Source: Ricinus communis
Lineage: Eukaryota; Streptophyta; Magnoliopsida; Malpighiales; Euphorbiaceae
Assembly: GCF_019578655.1 (NCBI RefSeq)
Contig: NC_063260.1
Coordinates: 9,178,501-9,242,500, forward strand
DNA length: 64,000 bases
Reading direction: 5' to 3'
Under the pieces are notes generated by a model that worked only from the letters and a program-made list of their open reading frames with translations, had not been told where the DNA came from and did not search any database. Below are positions 38,286 through 49,690 of this stretch, one piece after another. Every line of letters starts with the position of its first letter. Position 1 is the stretch's first letter. The position numbers were made by a program, and so were the translations under genes.

Positions 38286-41200
38286 ATGGCTGAAGCTAGA
38301 GATGATTCGCTTCAAGCAGTTAGTGTTCAGTTGGATGGTAAGAATTATGCATATTGGAGCTATGTGATGAAAAATTTCTTGAAAGGGAAACAAAAGTGGA
38401 GATATATTTCGGGTGCTTATATTAAGCCTCAAGATGATGTGGCATTATTGGATAAATGGGAAGTTGATAATTCAAAAATTATTACTTGGATCAATAATTC
38501 TGTTAAGCATTCGATAGGCATCCAATTAGCAAAATATGAGACGGCTAAGGAGGTTTGGGATCACCTAGCTCGACTGTATACACAGTCTAATTTTGCAAAG
38601 CAATACCAGTTGGAGTCTGACATTCGTGCTCTTCAGCAGAAAAGTATGAGTATTCAAGAATTCTACGATGCTATGACAGATTTGTGGGATCAGTTGGCTC
38701 TCACAGAACCTGCTGAATTACGAGCCTTTGGGCCTTATATTGTACGAAGAGAGGAGCAGAGATTGGTACAGTTTTTAATGGCCCTTCGTGATGAGTTTGA
38801 GGGACTTTGTGGGTCTATTCTGCATCGTCATCCACTGCCTTCTGTTGATTCTGTTGTTAGTGAACTTTTGGCTGAAGAAATTCGTTTGAAGTCCTCGGCT
38901 GTAAAAGAGGTTTCTCCAGTTTTTACTCTATCTGTTTTTGCCATGCCTCCTCGATCAAATTCTAAATCTCAGTTCAGGCTATATGGATCTGTTGCTCGTG
39001 ATGAATGCGGGTTTTACAAGCAAAAAGGTCATTGGAAATCTCAGTGTCCGAAATTGGGCAGAGGAAAACAACAACAGTTTCATCAACAGCAGCAGCAACA
39101 GCCTCACCAGTGGTCGTATCAATCACCGCCTCTCCACAATGGACCTCCTCTTCTACCTCGTCCTCACAATGCCTTATCAACCTCCTCCTTAGACCCATCA
39201 CTGATTGAGCAATTTCAGCAGTTCCTTGCTTCTCAGCCTCATGCCATGTCTGCTTCCTCTCAAGTAGGTCTGTCATCTAGTCCTTCAGGTATATCCCCCT
39301 CCTCCTGGATTTTAGATTCTGGTGCTTCAAACCATATGTCACCTAATTTATCATCATTTACTTCTCTAACCCCTGAAGTTTTAGTTCCTGTTATGAGTGC
39401 TAGTGGTACACCTATGCCATTACAAGGTGTTGGTTCGGTTATTACGCCTTCTCTATCTTTATCTAATGTCTATCACATTCCTAGTCTTGCTTTGAATCTT
39501 GCTTCTGTTGGTTAGATTTGTGATACTGGATGCTCAGTCTCATTTTCCTCTTTCGCTTGTTTTGTTCAGGATCCACAGTCTCAGAAAGTGATTGGGATCG
39601 GCCATAGAGAAGGAGGACTTTATGTATTGGATCAACTCAAAACCCCTCACACTGCGGCTGTTGTTCCTAGTGTGAATTTGTCATCCTTTCCTTTGAATCC
39701 ATCTTCATCTGTGTTTTATTTGTGGCACTCTCGCCTTGGTCATGTCTCTGTGTCTCGTTTAAAATTTTTAGTTTCTACAGGAGCTTTAGGAAATTTGAAA
39801 ACTCATGACATTTCTGATTGCAGTGGTTGTAAACTAGCCAAGTTTAATGCATTGCCTTTTCCTAAAAGCACTACTATCTCTGTCTCTCCTTTTGATCTTA
39901 TTCATTCTGATGTATGGGGACCCTCTCCTGTTTCTACAAAAGGGGGTTCTCGCTATTATGTATCTTTTATTGATGATTGCACTCGTTATTGTTGGATTTA
40001 TCTTATGAAACGTCGTTCAGACTTTTTTGGCATATATAATGAGTTCCGATCTCTTGTAAAAACCCAACATTCAGCTGTTATCAAATGCTTTAGATGTGAT
40101 TTGGGGGGAGAGTATATTTCTCATGCTTTTAAGGATCTACTTACTTTAGATGGTACAATTTACCAAACTTCTTGCACTGATACTCCTGAACAAAATGGAG
40201 TTGCTGAGAGAAAACATAGACACATTCTAGAGACTGCACGATCACTCTTGTTGTCCGCTAGTGTTCCTAGTGAATTTTGGGGGGAAGGAGTTCTTACTTC
40301 TGTTCATTTAATTAACAGAATTCCTATTTCTTATAATTCTGGCTTGTCTCCCTATGAAAGATTGTATGGTCGTCCGCCAGATTATACTTCTCTTCGTGTT
40401 TTTGGTTCTACATGTTTTGTTCTTCTTCCTCATGTTGAACGCAGTAAGCTATCATCTCGATCTACTATATGTGTCTTTCTTGGTTATGGTGCAGGTCAAA
40501 AAGGGTATCGTTGTTTTGATCCAATCAGTCATAAATTATATGTTTCTCGTCATATTATTTTTCTTGAACATATTCCTTATTTTACAATTCCCGGCCTCAC
40601 CATATATCTATGTCCGATCTTATCCATATTGACCCTTTTACTCGATGTTGATGAGCTATCCTCTCACTGACATTCCCGACACCTCTATTGGCTCCTCTAC
40701 TACACACTCCGCCCCAATTATCTTCCGAGACTACGGATACTATCGTACCTCGCTATCCCACGCAATCGTAAGTCCAACTAAACAACTGATTTTGATTATT
40801 CTTGTTATTCGAGTTCATTTGTTTCCTTTCTCGCTTCTATTCATCGTCTTTCCGAACCTTCATCTTTCAAAGAAGCCATTCTTGATCCTCTTTGGCGTGC
40901 CATGGTACGAGGAGTTAATCGCTCTTCATCAAACCCATACTTGGGATTTAGTTTTCCTTCCTGCAGGTAAACGTGCTATTGGTTCTCGTTGGGTCTACAA
41001 GATTAAAACTAAGTCTGATGGTTCTATTGAAAGGTATAAAGCTCGTTTAGTGGCTAAAGGTTATTCTCAAGAATATGGTATGGATTATGAAGAGACTTTT
41101 TCTCCCGTTGCTAAAATGACTACAGTTCGAACTCTTATTGCTGTTGCTTCCGTTCGCGTTGGGATATAACTCAAATGGATGTCAAAAATGCCTTTTTGAA

Positions 41201-42219
41201 TGGCGATCTTCATGAAGAAGTTTATATGGTCCCTCCTCCTGGTCTTGATCATCATCCTGGTGAAGTCTGCAGACTTAGGAAGGCTCTTTATGGTCTCAAA
41301 CAGGCTCCTCCCGCTTGGTTTGAGAAGTTCTCTGCTGTAATTACTTCACTTGGTTTTCATCTTAGCCATCATGACTCTGCACTGTTTATCAAATGTACTT
41401 CGGCTGGTCGAATTTTGCTCTCTCTATATGTTGATGATATGATTATTACAGGTGATGATGTTGTCGGAATTAGTCTGTTAAAGTCCAAACTGACTCGTTG
41501 TTTTGCTATGAAGGACTTGGGTTCCCTTTGTTACTTCTTGGGTATTGAAGTTGCTTCTTCTCCAAAAGGGTATCTTCTTTCTCAATCTAAGTACATTTCT
41601 GATATTTTTGAGCGTGCTCGCCTTTCTGACAATAAGACTGTTGCTACTCCAATTGAGCTCAACGCTCGTTACTCTGCTTCTGATGGTTCTCTACTGCCGG
41701 ATCCGAGTTTATATCGGACTGTTGTTGGAAGTTTAGTTTATCTTACTATCACTCGCCCTGATATTGCATATGCTGTTCATATAGTCAGTCAGTTTGTTAC
41801 TTATCCTACTACAGTTCATTGGGCTTCTGTTCTTCGCATTTTGAGATACCTCGCGGACTCACGACTCTTCTATTTTCATCTGCTTCATCTTTAGAGTTAT
41901 GTGCTTACTCTGATGCTGATTGGGCTGGTGATCCCACTGACCGCAAATCAACTACTGGATTTTGTATCTTTTTAGGTGATTCCCTTATCTCTTGGAAAAG
42001 TAAGAAGCAGGACGTCATTTCTCGATCCTCAACGGAGGCTGAATATCGCGCTATGGCTTCTACTACTTGTGAAATAGTTTGGTTGCGATGGTTGCTTGCT
42101 AATATGGGTGTCTTTCTGCGGCAACCAACTCCTTTACATTGTGATAATAAGAGCGCTATTCAGATTGCACACAATTCAGTCTTTCACGAACGGACCAAGC
42201 ATATCAAAATCGACTGTAT
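38286..42219 (+). pseudogene. Copia element 2 gag-pol, disrupted
   Basis: The frame opens at ATG 38286 (MAEARDD). Gag (about 38286-39200) has a zinc knuckle in which the second Cys is Tyr (CGFYKQKGHWKSQC). Protease is marked by WILDSGASNHM (GAT at 39315). A TAG at 39513-39515 interrupts the otherwise continuous frame, which resumes through integrase (HSRLGH, CSGC, HSDVWG and the DLGGEY acidic residues) to about 40580. Frame is lost between about 40590 and 40670. RT resumes; a one-base loss near 41157 shifts it again before MDVKNAFLNG. The YVDD active site is at 41426-41437. Another shift near 41860 precedes RNase H (YSDADWAGD), which is cut off after HIKIDC. It cannot encode a functional polyprotein. 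Confidence 0.93.
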
Positions 42220-42240
42220 CAATTACCTCATTTTGTATCA
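42220..42240 (+). repeat. Remnant of the 3' LTR, Copia element 2
   Basis: Twenty-one bases matching the 5' LTR end (37610-37630) at 20 positions, ending in TATCA. This is all that remains of the 3' LTR after the deletion that removed the end of pol. Confidence 0.75.
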
Positions 42241-44659
42241 ATCCAGTCATTCTACTTTTGGTGATGTTCATATTTTCTGTAAGTTTCTGCATTTCCATGG
42301 TAATACCTTTGATATTTCAAAATTTATAATCAAATAATTGCTATAAATTATTATCAAATGGCAACAAAATACTTGGTTCTGTTCTAAATATACTTAAAAT
42401 GAAAAAAATAAAATAAAAAAAAAAGTAGAACTTCTATTTATTTTGCATGACTCTGTCATTATAAAAGGAAAAGAAGTTAATTTAATAGTCAAGGGGAATG
42501 TGTGGCTTAATCCAAGGGATTTTCCAATCTAATTAGATATCCAAATGAGATAGAAGGCATGCATTAGAAGATAGGATCGGAGAAGATGATGAAAATCAAG
42601 ACTTATTATTATAAATCACTGAGGTAAAGACAAAAGAGATAATTAAAAAAATTTATATGATGATTTTATTCCTCTAACATTCACACACGTGTAGACTTCA
42701 ATTATGAATAAATGCTCTCTTGGAATGTAACAACATAACCCCACCTCCATAAATAATAATACAATTGTTGGTCAGGGGTCAAAACTCTGGACAAGGAGAG
42801 AAATTGGGTCACTTTTGGCTTTAGGGTTCTTCCCTAAATCCATGATTCTTTATTAACTCAACAAAATTAAAATTAAAATGAAAAACTATATAATATTCTT
42901 TAATTTAATTCGGAGTGAAGAATGAGTAACGCTCTTGAGAGTCAAAGAGGTGGGAGTCTGCTGCTACCTGTTCTTTTTAATGCAGTTTTTGACCAACTTA
43001 TTACATTTTTATTTTATTTGTTTTTTAATAGGTTGAGATCCAAAATCTTGTTATAGATCTTAATAAGAACCCTTCCTCTTAAGGATATTGCAATTCGAGT
43101 GTACATTACCAATGATATTTTTAATATTTTAAAATTATTATTTTATTATCATTCTAGAAACAAGAATTATGTAAATTAATATTTAAAATATAATTGCTCT
43201 ATTCTTTTTCGAAATATGAAATTATTGTTTAATAGAAAATGTAAGTAATTTATTATTTAAATATAAATTTTATAGTAAATCACTAACTTTTAATTTATTT
43301 AAAGAATATTTTTATTTATAGTGAGGAGTGATTATGTTCACCTATTAAAAAATAATGAAATAAGTAAACATTTATCAAAGTTTTCTTTTAAGTGTTTATG
43401 CATTCATTAAAAATCTATCCTTTACTAACAACCACCAGATTATGAATTCTAAAAACGACAAGTCACATGACACTGATGTCATGTATATTTTAAGCTATTA
43501 GATTTATTAGATCCAATTAAAGCTGTTGAATGGAAAACTTACTAATAAGATAATAGATTATTTTTTTAATGATTAAATATAAAATTAAATAATATTTATA
43601 TTTTATTATACTGATTATACAAGTTTTTTTTTAAAAAAATTAACAACTAATAACTTAATAAATTTTCAATTTTAAAATTGCTTTTCAGTTTCATAAATTT
43701 TACATACATACCAAAAAGAAAATCCAGTTTTAAAATTTATAAAATTAAAAATCCATTAAGAACTTAAATTTTTTAATACCATTAATTTTGATAAATCCAT
43801 GAATTTAGCCGACCTAGAAAATGAGATTATTAATAGAGCAAAGATATGATTGGTAAATATTCATAATTTGGCCGGACAAATAAGAGAAAAAAATGGCCAA
43901 ATATATATTTATATCTCTTCACTTCACTTGTATCTATTAATTAGTTTAATATTTTAATTTTTAATTTAATCTAACAAACACCTAAAATTTATTTTTTTAA
44001 TATCTAAACACTTGTAATTTCAATTTAACTTAAGATACATCTAAATTTTATTTTTTAGTAATATTTAAATATTTTTATTCAATCCATGAACGTATTGGAT
44101 GAAGATTTATTTTAAAAAAATTATTAAAATATCATAAAAAATCAAATCTAAATATTTATTAGATTAAATTAAAAATTAAAAGTTTAAACTGATTAAATAA
44201 TCAAAATTTACAAATGTAAATATATAATCCGTCCAAAAAAAATAAAAAAAATAAAAAAATTGAAGCCATCATCTGCAAGACTAAATCTTGGACCCACCAT
44301 TTTGGATGCGAACTAATATTTATTTTAGAGTGGATAGAATTTGAACGTTAGGCCCATTATTTTTTTGTCTTTTATATTTTGAATTTCAACGGTTCCTCTC
44401 TGGTGACTGGATGGAAATCTAAATTGGACCGTTGGAAACCTTCCACTTTTAAAGGCTATTATTCTCTTTCTGTGTTAGGCAACTTTGTAAAAATCGCAAC
44501 CCATCATCACATTCCCTCCTCAAAATTGTTCAACAATTTGTATAATCCTTCTATCTCTTTGATTCTCATCTGGGTTCGTTTTTTTACTTTTCTTTGGGCA
44601 TATTGATCTTTGATTAGAGTAATAATCCTTATATTTATATATAAACACTTCAGTTTGCA
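42241..44659. other. Intergenic AT-rich DNA, no gene
   Basis: No coding or RNA gene is visible. The last 250 bp probably hold the promoter and leader of the small gene at 44660. Confidence 0.55.
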
Positions 44660-45183
44660 ATGGAGAACTTGCAAGAAACACCCAAAAAAGAGCCAATGCA
44701 ATCTGAAGCCAACATATTGGAATGCAAAACACCACCTCAGGATCAAAAGATGGACTCAAAATCTTTAAATTCAAGTGGCGATTTGCGCAAAAGTAGCACC
44801 CCAGATCGTCTCAAAGTCCCTAAGGCATTCAAGTACCCTGAAAGGTTACTACTAATTAATGCATGATATTCTGGTTAGCATGTTTTCATAAGTTTGCAGA
44901 TTTGTTCTTACAATTGAGTTGATTTCAGGTACAGAAGCCCAACGGACCTTATGGTGTCACCAATTACTAAAGGCCTTCTTGCAAGAAACAGAAAGGGTGC
45001 TGCACTCTTGCCTCCTAGTATGAATCAGGCCAAGGTATCTAAGCTAAATAGTAATTGCTTATAACTATCTGTTACATTCTTGATTATTATAGTTGCAATC
45101 TAAAATTCAATTCCTTTATGTCAATTTTTTTTCAGGTTCCAGATATTGCTCAGGATGTAGTCTCTTTCAAGATTGAGATATAG
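44660..45183 (+). CDS. Small conserved plant protein of unknown function, 3 exons
   Basis: Exons 44660-44844, 44929-45034 and 45136-45183 join with GT-AG junctions to give 112 residues. The first third is polar and probably disordered. The recognisable part is FKYPERYRSPTDLMVSPITKGLLARNRKG, split by intron 1; I have the impression of this SPTD-type core in small uncharacterised angiosperm proteins. There is no signal peptide, membrane segment or known domain. The Ser/Thr-Pro sites and basic residues would fit a phosphorylated nuclear protein, but this is only inference. It is convergent with CRR7, 351 bp apart. The start is the first ATG of the frame, in a good context (GCAATGGAG). Confidence 0.8.
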
Positions 45184-45534
45184 ATGCTGATTGATAAATT
45201 AGCTTAATCAAAATGGATTCATTTATCCTTCTTTCTGGATAAATCAGATGGATTCCTGATTTTTTTTTTTCTGGTTTTATATTAAAAATGAAAATTTCTC
45301 ATGGGATGTCTTGATTGAATGTTCATATAATGAAATCTCTTTTCTTACCATAAGCAATTCCCTTTTCTATATAATGCTACAGGCACCAAAAGAACAAAAA
45401 AAAAAAAAAAGAATTCAATTATTAACTGGGTATAGCTAGCAAGATTATTTGACTATAAATGCACCCCAACAGTAACAAATTTTTCTAGTTATGATCTATT
45501 TTGCAGTATGAGATTGAAAATCATAATGTTATTC
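45184..45534. other. Shared 3' region of a convergent gene pair
   Basis: The 3' untranslated regions of the small gene (+) and CRR7 (-) must lie here. T-rich and A-rich runs are present but no clear separate polyadenylation signals can be assigned. Confidence 0.45.
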
Positions 45535-46148
45535 TCATTCCAAACGAACTTCATACCATTGGACTGAACCTGCATCTCCATCAATGTCAAGTTCACAAAC
45601 TGAGCTTACCAAGAAAGAAACTGCATCATCAATGTTTTCAAATCTTGCAAGATCAGGAGGCAAGACCTTTCTTGGCCAATTTTCAAGATAATCTTTCAAC
45701 TTGGCTTTTAGCTCTTCTTCAGATACAAACTTCTCTTCTTGTCCAGGTTCTAATAGCACATAGGTTTCAGTTCTCCGAGAGAGCCTTCTCCTTCTCATCG
45801 CACATACCTCTATTATTCTTGGCCTTTTCACCTTTTCAACAAGAAAGATTAGCATCTGTTGCACAGTAATAACTAACCAATTAACCACAAACAAAAGGAA
45901 AGGAAAAAAGAACTTTACCTTTATCAAGTAAGAGTGATGGAGAGAAATAGAAGGAAAATTCTCAGCAATGTTAACTGAACTTGGTTTCAGTATCATGTCG
46001 CCTAGAAAAAGAATTTGGATAGAGTAAAGAAAAGTAAAATTGGGTAGTAAATGTTGCAGGCATAAAAGGGAAGAGTTCAGCATAGCTTACAGTTAAAACT
46101 CCTGCATCCATGGCTTAGTACTAACTGATTTCTTAAAGCTGTCTCCAT
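45535..46148 (-). CDS. CRR7 (chlororespiratory reduction 7), chloroplast NDH factor, 3 exons
   Basis: Exons in coding order: 46148-46091, 46001-45919 and 45831-45535, giving 145 residues. An alternative acceptor at 45855 adds eight residues. The C-terminal domain ([43 protein letters not shown]) is the conserved CRR7/DUF3571 domain also found in cyanobacteria. The N-terminal part ([19 protein letters not shown]...) fits a plastid transit peptide. CRR7 acts in the stroma in assembly of subcomplex A of the NADH dehydrogenase-like complex, needed for cyclic electron flow and chlororespiration. The N-terminal exons were assigned from splice sites (AACT|GTAAGC, CTAG|GCGAC) and phase, so they are less certain than the last exon. 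The second intron (45832-45918) has no stop in frame. Confidence 0.82.
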
Positions 46149-48061
46149 TGAAACAGCACTGCTATGTGCTCTCAGCATTTCTTTTTTGCTCCTGTCCAAT
46201 TGGGTTAGAGTTGACAAGTAAATATTGTCTGTGGAGTAGAGATAAGACTGATAACTGGACCTCTGTTTCTATATATACCTTATCCTGTCTCTTTGCACAC
46301 CAGAGAACTTTTTTTATTTATTTAAATAATCCCCTAATTTCAATTTATTAGATTAATAAAATAACTGTAATAAAATATTAAAAAATATCTCTACATTTCT
46401 AAATCAGATTAAAAGAAAAAAAAAAAAAGAAACAGTTTGGTACATATATGAATGGTCCAACTTCCATATGTCAAATAATCAAACTATATAATTAACTGTA
46501 TTATAATCTTTGATTTAATCTTGAATAAGCAGAAACTAATTTCTTCTGCAAAGGGAAAATTAAATTATTCCAAGAGAACTACCTAGCCACCAACAACAAT
46601 CACAATCTCTTTTCTTCTTTTTCTTCTTTATACAGCATTCAATTACATACAGAAATTATAATCTATTTATAGGAACAAACATTTCTTTTAATTTTGTTCT
46701 TTTAGAAACTGAAATCTCCCATATAAAAACCTTTAAAAGAAGAACTAATAACCATCACTTGTCAGTAAATTCAACTTTTCTTTTCAAACCAACATGAAAA
46801 CAACTTTTATAAAAATAAATCAAAATGAAAACAACCTTTTCTTCATTTTAGAAACATATGATATATTTTTAAACCACCATGAATAATATTGGAGTAAAAA
46901 AAAATAAAAGTAACAAACAGGAGCATCGTGCTATTTCTGGGGTTAGAAAGCAAATCCAAAAGAAGATGAATTAAGTACTAAATTTGACAAAATAACATAC
47001 AACTATTTAACAGAGTGAATTAATTGGAATAATTCAGGTTAATTTATTGTTGAAACGGTTAAGTCCATTGTAACAAGTGAAATTAATTATAATTAGACTT
47101 CTGGTTTTAATTTCCCGCGTAGGGCAGTTAGTAATTAAGTTAAAATTGGCAACATTGCCAATTACTTAAGTTTCCTATTGAAGACAGATTACACATCTTC
47201 AAAGTTCAGACTCCTATGTTTTCTCTTGTCCTTCCACTCCTTAACTTTCTTACATCTAAACCCCTGCCCACATACTTCTTCTTCCCCTTCATTGTCTTTA
47301 CATTGTTCTACATCTTCTTACTAACTTTTTCTACAAGAACAATTTGATTTTTTCCCTTTTTAATTCTTCTTTTTGGTGATTTATCTATGTTAATCTTCTT
47401 TTCCACCACCCAATAAAGAAAATTTGTTTTTAAGTTTTTCGACAGGTTTCTTAATTGCAGATTATGGATTGTCAAAGAACATTTTAATGAACTAGAGTAA
47501 GTTTTTGATGCTCGGGCTTTTCTTTTCATTTATGTGAGTCGAGTTTTAAACTGGTTTCCGAACTCATAAGGTGGAGACAATTCCAATGCCATTGAGCTAA
47601 GCTGATTTGTACTTTTGATGGTTATGTTATTCACACATGTTCTCTTTTTCTCTTTTTTCTTTTTTTCATGTATTTTTGTTTTGGAATTTGATTTTTTTTC
47701 TTTACATATGTAGAACTTGGTTAATTGTGCATGCTCAAGCTAGAATTTGATATTTGACAGGATTTTCCCCCTTATTTTATATTCCAAAGGTTACATTCTG
47801 TAGATTGATTATATAAGTTCATAAGGAATGATTGAAATATCACTTGTATGCATATTCGTTCTGATTCTATTTTTGTTTCGTTTAAGTATCAGGGTGCATA
47901 ATTCAGAAGTTTTTATTTTCTTATGATTGTTCATAGAAGCATATATATATTAATAATCTTTTCTCTTTTTGTAGTCTGCATTTCAGAGCGAATTGCTGAA
48001 ACAAGTTAAAATATAGTGTCTTCAAGGAATTGCAGTGATTACAGATCAGATAACTGGCATT
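46149..48061. other. Intergenic DNA and leader of the next gene
   Basis: The left part holds the CRR7 promoter. From about 47170 the DNA looks like the leader of the downstream gene, with a probable leader intron ending near TTTGTAG at about 47975. A tRNA-like SINE remnant on the minus strand lies near 47533-47604. No protein-coding gene is seen. Confidence 0.45.
47533..47604 (-). mobile_element. Possible old SINE fragment
   Basis: On the minus strand CAGCTTAGCTCAATGGCATTGG contains a sequence fitting the Pol III A box (TAGCTCAATGG). About 35 bases downstream, GAGTTCGGAAACC resembles a B box with one extra base. No duplication is visible and the rest is too diverged to trace. Confidence 0.3.
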
Positions 48062-49248
48062 ATGGATAATGATCATGGAATTATGACTCAGCATCTAATA
48101 AATTTAAAGGGAACCAATGATGAGGCTGATAGTAATGTTGCTCAACACAAAATCCTGAGGTCTCCTTCCACATCTTCAGAATCATCCTTAGATTCTAGGG
48201 ATATTGGAAAGGATGACATCTCTGATCCCCTTCTGGTGTCAAAAGGAGTTGCATTCGCACCAGATGTTTCTGATTTTAATCCTAGACTGAATACATATGA
48301 ACCTTCTGCATTATGCCCTCCAAATCCAATGATGGTGCAAGCTGGTGGCTATGATCCAAATCGGATTCCTGCATCCGTTTTCACTAGCAAGGCTGCCACG
48401 CCTATGGAATGGAGTGTTGCTTCAAATGAATCATTGTTTAGTATTCACATGGGAAATAACAGCTTCTCAAGAGATCATGTTTTCCTGATATACAAATCTG
48501 GTGAACTTCCTGATACCAATAATTACCCAGGTGGCCTGTTTCCTGTCAATGAAGCAGGTAATAATGTTGAAAAAATAAGCGAAGATGTAAGCAAGAAATC
48601 AAAAGGAACGGAAGAAGAATTAAAGAAACCTGCAAAAGGAGATCCTGAATTGCTACTAAACACAAAGAAAGAATACGGAACTGTGAAAAATGTCGGTCAG
48701 GAAAAGAAACCTCCTGCAGAGGAAGTCCGAAACTCAGCTAGCAGCAGTCAGTCTTTTCAATTCCCTGTGTAAGTTCATAAATTTCCATCCCTACAGGTAG
48801 ATATTTTTCCTTCCATAGGACTAAAAATATAATAGCCGTATGCCTGCCTGCTTCGTAGTGCAGAAGGTCAATAGCTGAACTCCTGACAGCCTCATTTTCC
48901 TGAAGTACCCAAAAGAAAAAAGTAGTTCCTGTTTCAAGCATGTCTATGTCAAAAACCCACCAGCATACTATCCTTTTAATATTAAATTCTTTTAGAAATA
49001 TGCATATCCTTCCAAAACTGTTAACCCGTTTGTACTCAAGCATCAGCTATCTGAAGCTAATTTGTTTTTCGATTCAATTTTTCAGATTCGAAGCAAATGT
49101 AGAAGCAACTGGTTCTGTGAAAGTGGTGCTGGAAAACATGCCCTCGAAGAAGCAGCCGCAACAACAAATGCAAGCCTCAGGAACACCAAAAAAGGCGACT
49201 GGCAGCAGTTGGTTTTCTTGCTTCTCTTGTTGCTCACTTGGTCGCTGA
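48062..49248 (+). CDS. Uncharacterised plant protein (gar2-like name in databases), 2 exons
   Basis: Exons 48062-48768 and 49086-49248 join GT|GTAAGT...CAG|ATTC to give 289 residues. Starting at ATG 48062 (MDNDHG) is preferred to the in-frame GTG upstream. The protein is polar: a Ser-rich segment (SPSTSSESSLDSRD), a Pro/Asn-rich stretch, the motif TPMEWSVASNESLFSIHMGN that I recall as conserved in a plant family loosely labelled 18S pre-ribosomal assembly gar2-related, a Lys/Glu-rich part, and the end SSWFSCFSCCSLGR. No RNA-binding domain is visible, so the gar2 label is not supported by sequence. The Cys-rich C-terminus could be a lipidation or membrane-contact site, which is inference. Confidence 0.82.
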
Positions 49249-49519
49249 GAAAGGATACATAATCCTGGATGGTTTTTTAGACGTCAATCTATATAATCAC
49301 TGCAAATGTCATATGTTCAGCGCAGTTACTTTATTTATTTATTATTATTAAATTCTTCTTTTTATCAATCTTTTTTCTGTATTTGCAGCTTATAGAGATC
49401 TGAAAGCTGTCTATTTATATATATATATATACACCTAGTTCATAGATTATATTTATATATTTCTTTACAATAAGGAAGCAAACAACTCATACAATTTTTA
49501 AATTTTTAAATTCGAACCT

Positions 49520-49690
49520 TATATATTATTTATTAATTGCTGCATTTGTATTGGTTGGTTTTTCGTAATGTGCAATTAATAGTCTAATAAAAAAACCAAC
49601 TAATATAAATACAATACTTAATAAATAATGCCACGTATGTCAATATTTAATTCAATTTATTTATAGATATCATGATAAATTGAGCATATC
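49520..49690. repeat. Small foldback repeat, copy B
   Basis: ATTATTTATTAATTGCTGCA, continuing into TTTGTATTGGTTGGTTTTT, on the left is matched in inverted form on the right by a segment ending ATACAATACTTAATAAATAAT. The block order and sequence match 22600-22800 (for example AATATAAATACAA followed by TTAATAAATAAT). The arms are about 40 bp and diverged, with a 30-40-bp loop. Confidence 0.55.

Larger units (their letters stand above)
37507..42240 (+). mobile_element. Degenerate Ty1/Copia retrotransposon, 3' truncated
   Basis: A short 5' LTR (37507-37630) with TG...CA ends is followed directly by a tRNA-iMet primer site, a long leader with tandem repeats, and a gag-pol that is nearly full length but broken. 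At the 3' end pol stops within RNase H and runs into only the last 21 bp of the LTR (42220-42240), so the rest of pol, the polypurine tract and about 100 bp of LTR are lost. Flanks are ATCTA (37502-37506) and ATCCA (42241-42245), a likely 5-bp target duplication with one mutation. The family differs from the element at 2803. Confidence 0.9.

Noticed and set aside
48940..49043. Start of a separate gene upstream of exon 2 at 49086
   Set aside because: The open frame there is intron sequence read into exon 2; the splice sites give one continuous protein with 48062-48768.
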